This document shows, piece by piece, positions 5,879 to 7,221 of a stretch of 7,221 nt of DNA. The notes beneath the pieces are model-generated. The model did not search any database and was not told where the DNA came from. It was given only the letters and a program-made list of their open reading frames with translations. The DNA is taken from NCBI GenBank assembly GCA_036507695.1, contig DATCIR010000202.1:1-7221 (forward strand), written 5' to 3'. The stretch's first letter is position 1, and every line of letters begins with the position of its first letter. This DNA comes from JAKEGK01 sp036507695. GTDB lineage: Bacteria; Pseudomonadota; Gammaproteobacteria; SZUA-152. The translations under genes were made by a program, and so were the position numbers.

Positions 5879-6349
5879 ATGGCTATCGCGATGACCTTGA
5901 AGGAGTATCTGGAGGACCTGGGTATCCAATATGATGTGTTGCGGCATGTGTATACCGATACCAGCATGGAAACGGCGCAGGCCGCCCATATTCCAGGCGA
6001 TAAGTTGGTGAAAAGCGTGCTGTTAAAAGATGATAAGGATTATGTGATGGCGGTTGTGCCATCGACGTGTCATGTGCAGTTGAGCGATTTAACGTCCCGG
6101 TATCACCGCCGTCTGCAATTGGTTTCCGAAGCGGAATTAGCCGGTATATTTACCGATTGTGAAATCGGCGCGATACCGCCTATTGGCCATGCTTACGCCA
6201 TTGACATGATCGTGGATAACAAACTGCTGGACTGTGACGATGTGTATATAGAAGCAGGCGATCACAAAAACCTGGTGCATTTACGCAGCGATGATTTTAA
6301 ACGCCTGATCAGTAATTCCAAACGGGGGGATTTTACCCGGCATGTTTAG
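5879..6349 (+). CDS. YbaK/aminoacyl-tRNA deacylase-like protein
   Basis: A 156-residue single-domain protein of the YbaK/ProX/EbsC superfamily, cytoplasmic proteins that hydrolyse mischarged aminoacyl-tRNAs such as Cys- or Ala-tRNAPro in trans. The order of motifs fits: N-terminal helix LKEYLEDLGIQYDVLRH, the ETAQAAHIPGDKLVKSVLLK region containing the conserved active-site Lys (K45 here, in VKSV), a central strand YVMAVVPST, and the GAIPPIGHAY segment at 97-106, which matches the G-x-P-P-x-G loop of the family. Length is normal for a free-standing member. The start at 5879 is set by AGGAGG; a longer frame from 5756 would add an unrelated hydrophobic N-terminus. It appears to be a single-gene unit between two non-coding gaps. 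Which amino acid or tRNA it edits cannot be told, and many family members lack a proven substrate. Confidence 0.85.
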   Translation: MAIAMTLKEYLEDLGIQYDVLRHVYTDTSMETAQAAHIPGDKLVKSVLLKDDKDYVMAVVPSTCHVQLSDLTSRYHRRLQLVSEAELAGIFTDCEIGAIPPIGHAYAIDMIVDNKLLDCDDVYIEAGDHKNLVHLRSDDFKRLISNSKRGDFTRHV

Positions 6350-6359
6350 CGGCCGCGAA

Positions 6360-6388
6360 TAGCCACCTCCGGTTCGGCATCGTGGCTA
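6360..6388 (+). repeat. hairpin just after the YbaK-like gene
   Basis: TAGCCAC (6360-6366) pairs with GTGGCTA (6382-6388), a 7-bp stem with a 15-nt loop, 11 bp after the stop codon. No T-run follows directly; it may act together with the next hairpin. Confidence 0.4.
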
Positions 6389-6392
6389 GCAA

Positions 6393-6423
6393 AGGGTGCA
6401 ATGACTTGCAGGTGTTGCGCCCT
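6393..6423 (+). terminator. probable terminator of the YbaK-like gene
   Basis: AGGGTGCAA (6393-6401) pairs with TTGCGCCCT (6415-6423), nine pairs including one G-U, with a 13-nt loop, followed by a short TT before GAG. The strong GC stem base fits an intrinsic terminator, but the T-tract is short. Confidence 0.45.
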
Positions 6424-6519
6424 TTGAGCAATAGCGTTAGCGTCATCCCGCGCCGGTAAACACACCGGATTTCGGTAAAAAGAAAATTCCCAATCAATTT
6501 ACCCTCTCTTTTATCTGCA

Positions 6520-7023
6520 ATGCATCAATTAAGCGTGGTGATTAGCGTTGGATCGGAAGCTTACCGCATGATTACCGGCGCAATCGTGGAAGATCCAGTT
6601 AATCCGCGCTTGCCATTAGCGATGTGTAAATTACTGAAGCATGAAAAGCGTTATGACGAGGCGTTAACGCTCATCAATTGCTTGCCGGTGGAGCTGCGAA
6701 GCCATGAAGAAATTGTGCGGCAAAAAGCGGTTTTGGAATTCTTTGTGGAAGCGGATCCGGCGCAAAATCCCGATGACCTCGTTCATCACGTTGCGACGGC
6801 GCCGGATAATCTCCAGGCGAAACACCAACTGGCGGTGCACTATGTAATCCGGCAACAATACGCACCGGCATTGCAGCAACTGGTCAGCATCATGGCTATG
6901 AATCAAGGCTATAACGACAACTATGCCAGAAAAGCCACGCTAAAACTGTTCGATATCCTGGGGGTTGAACACGCCCTGGCAGCGCAATACCGGCAAGTAT
7001 TGAAACGCTATAGCTATATATAG
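6520..7023 (+). CDS. CnoX/YbbN-like TPR domain lacking the thioredoxin half
   Basis: 167 residues matching the C-terminal TPR region of CnoX/YbbN-type thioredoxin-fold co-chaperones, which protect proteins from aggregation under chlorine or heat stress. Visible are a first TPR-like unit (DPVNPRLPLAMCKLLKHEKR then YDEALTLI, about 25-52), a middle helical section, AKHQLAVHYVIRQQYAPALQ, and the signature end ARKATLKLFDILG followed by AAQYRQVLKRY. Full-length family members have about 110 N-terminal thioredoxin residues with a Cys-pair motif; these are absent here, and upstream DNA back to the in-frame TAA at 6457 shows no thioredoxin pattern. The ATG at 6520 has no Shine-Dalgarno sequence; the ATG at 6568 is an alternative start with GGAA nearby. 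It could be a 5'-truncated pseudogene or an independent TPR protein. The intact reading frame argues against long neutral decay. It precedes a hairpin array. Confidence 0.65.
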   Translation: MHQLSVVISVGSEAYRMITGAIVEDPVNPRLPLAMCKLLKHEKRYDEALTLINCLPVELRSHEEIVRQKAVLEFFVEADPAQNPDDLVHHVATAPDNLQAKHQLAVHYVIRQQYAPALQQLVSIMAMNQGYNDNYARKATLKLFDILGVEHALAAQYRQVLKRYSYI

Positions 7024-7036
7024 ATAGTCAGTGTGC

Positions 7037-7052
7037 AGGAATTTCCATTCCT
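7037..7052 (+). terminator. hairpin after the TPR gene
   Basis: AGGAAT (7037-7042) pairs with ATTCCT (7047-7052) around a TTCC loop, 13 bp after the stop. There is no T-run. It could be a weak terminator or the first member of the hairpin array that follows. Confidence 0.35.
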
Positions 7053-7059
7053 TGAATGT

Positions 7060-7221
7060 AACTACTCACCCGTGGGCGGCGCCGGTGTCTCCTGCCGGGG
7101 GACGCCACAAGTACGTCCCTGTAGGTTGTTGTGGGCCATCCCTGGCCCACACCCTGCGGGCGCACTGCGTGCGACCGGATTCGTTCCCGGCGAATCCGTC
7201 GACTGCGGCCATCCCTGGCCG
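7060..7221. repeat. hairpin-repeat array, continues past the window edge
   Basis: A non-coding run of closely packed inverted repeats. CCACAA/TTGTGG (7105-7110 with 7129-7134) encloses a smaller TAC/GTA hairpin around GTCCCT. TGTGGGCCA/TGGCCCACA (7130-7138 with 7143-7151) is a 9-bp stem around TCCC. CGCAC/GTGCG (7161-7165 with 7169-7173) has a TGC loop. CGGATTCG/CGAATCCG (7176-7183 with 7191-7198) has a TTCCCGG loop. CGGCCA/TGGCCG (7206-7211 with 7216-7221) again surrounds TCCC and is cut by the edge. The first two hairpins overlap, so they could form alternately. The left limit is not sharp. The array shares about 20 bp with the inside of the MITE-like element. Confidence 0.75.

Noticed and set aside
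2687..6356. TTAGCGGCCGC shared at 2687-2697 and 6346-6356
   Set aside because: An 11-bp match of a self-complementary GC-rich motif; flanks differ, one copy overlaps a stop codon, and there is no sign of a second element end.
7060..7221. CRISPR array
   Set aside because: The repeats are hairpins of differing arm sequence and irregular spacing, with no constant direct repeat and equal-length spacers.

Overview
The window looks like a piece of a Gram-negative, most likely gammaproteobacterial, chromosome of moderate GC. The evidence is an outer-membrane porin with a signal peptide and terminal Phe, a periplasmic substrate-binding protein, PAS-type sensor kinases, and a CnoX/YbbN-type TPR module. 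I cannot name the genus. All recognisable genes lie on the + strand, but spacing is loose and several parts are broken, so this reads as a partly degraded accessory region and not a compact operon.

Layout. (1) 1-1674: cytoplasmic part of a PAS-PAS-histidine kinase whose N-terminus, probably with a membrane anchor, is cut by the window edge. (2) 1675-2428: mostly non-coding, with one convincing 42-residue single-span membrane protein at 1861-1989 and several inverted and direct repeats. (3) 2429-2718: a 290-bp MITE-like element with 22-bp perfect inverted ends that include a CTAG likely to be its target duplication. (4) 2708-2998: the ATPase-domain remnant of a second histidine kinase, entered directly from the element, whose right end supplies an in-frame ATG. 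(5) 3102-3944: secreted PhnD-like (phosphate/phosphite/phosphonate-type) substrate-binding protein. (6) 4130-5536: OprP/OprO-like outer-membrane porin. (7) 5879-6349: YbaK/aminoacyl-tRNA-deacylase-like protein. (8) 6520-7023: the C-terminal TPR half of a CnoX/YbbN-like co-chaperone without its thioredoxin domain. (9) about 7037-7221: a dense hairpin-repeat array running off the window edge.

How it fits together. The kinase, kinase remnant, PhnD-like protein and porin are consistent with an anion sensing and uptake locus: the porin admits solute, the binding protein captures it, and a membrane kinase reads it out. No ABC permease or ATPase and no response regulator is present in the window, so sensing is at least as likely as transport for the binding protein; this is inference. 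The deacylase-like gene and TPR fragment appear unrelated to it.

The most interesting structural signal is a family of short hairpins with a constant TCCC (or near-identical) loop and arms that change sequence while staying complementary. They occur both inside the MITE-like element and in the array at the right edge, and the two places also share a near-identical stretch of about 20 bp.
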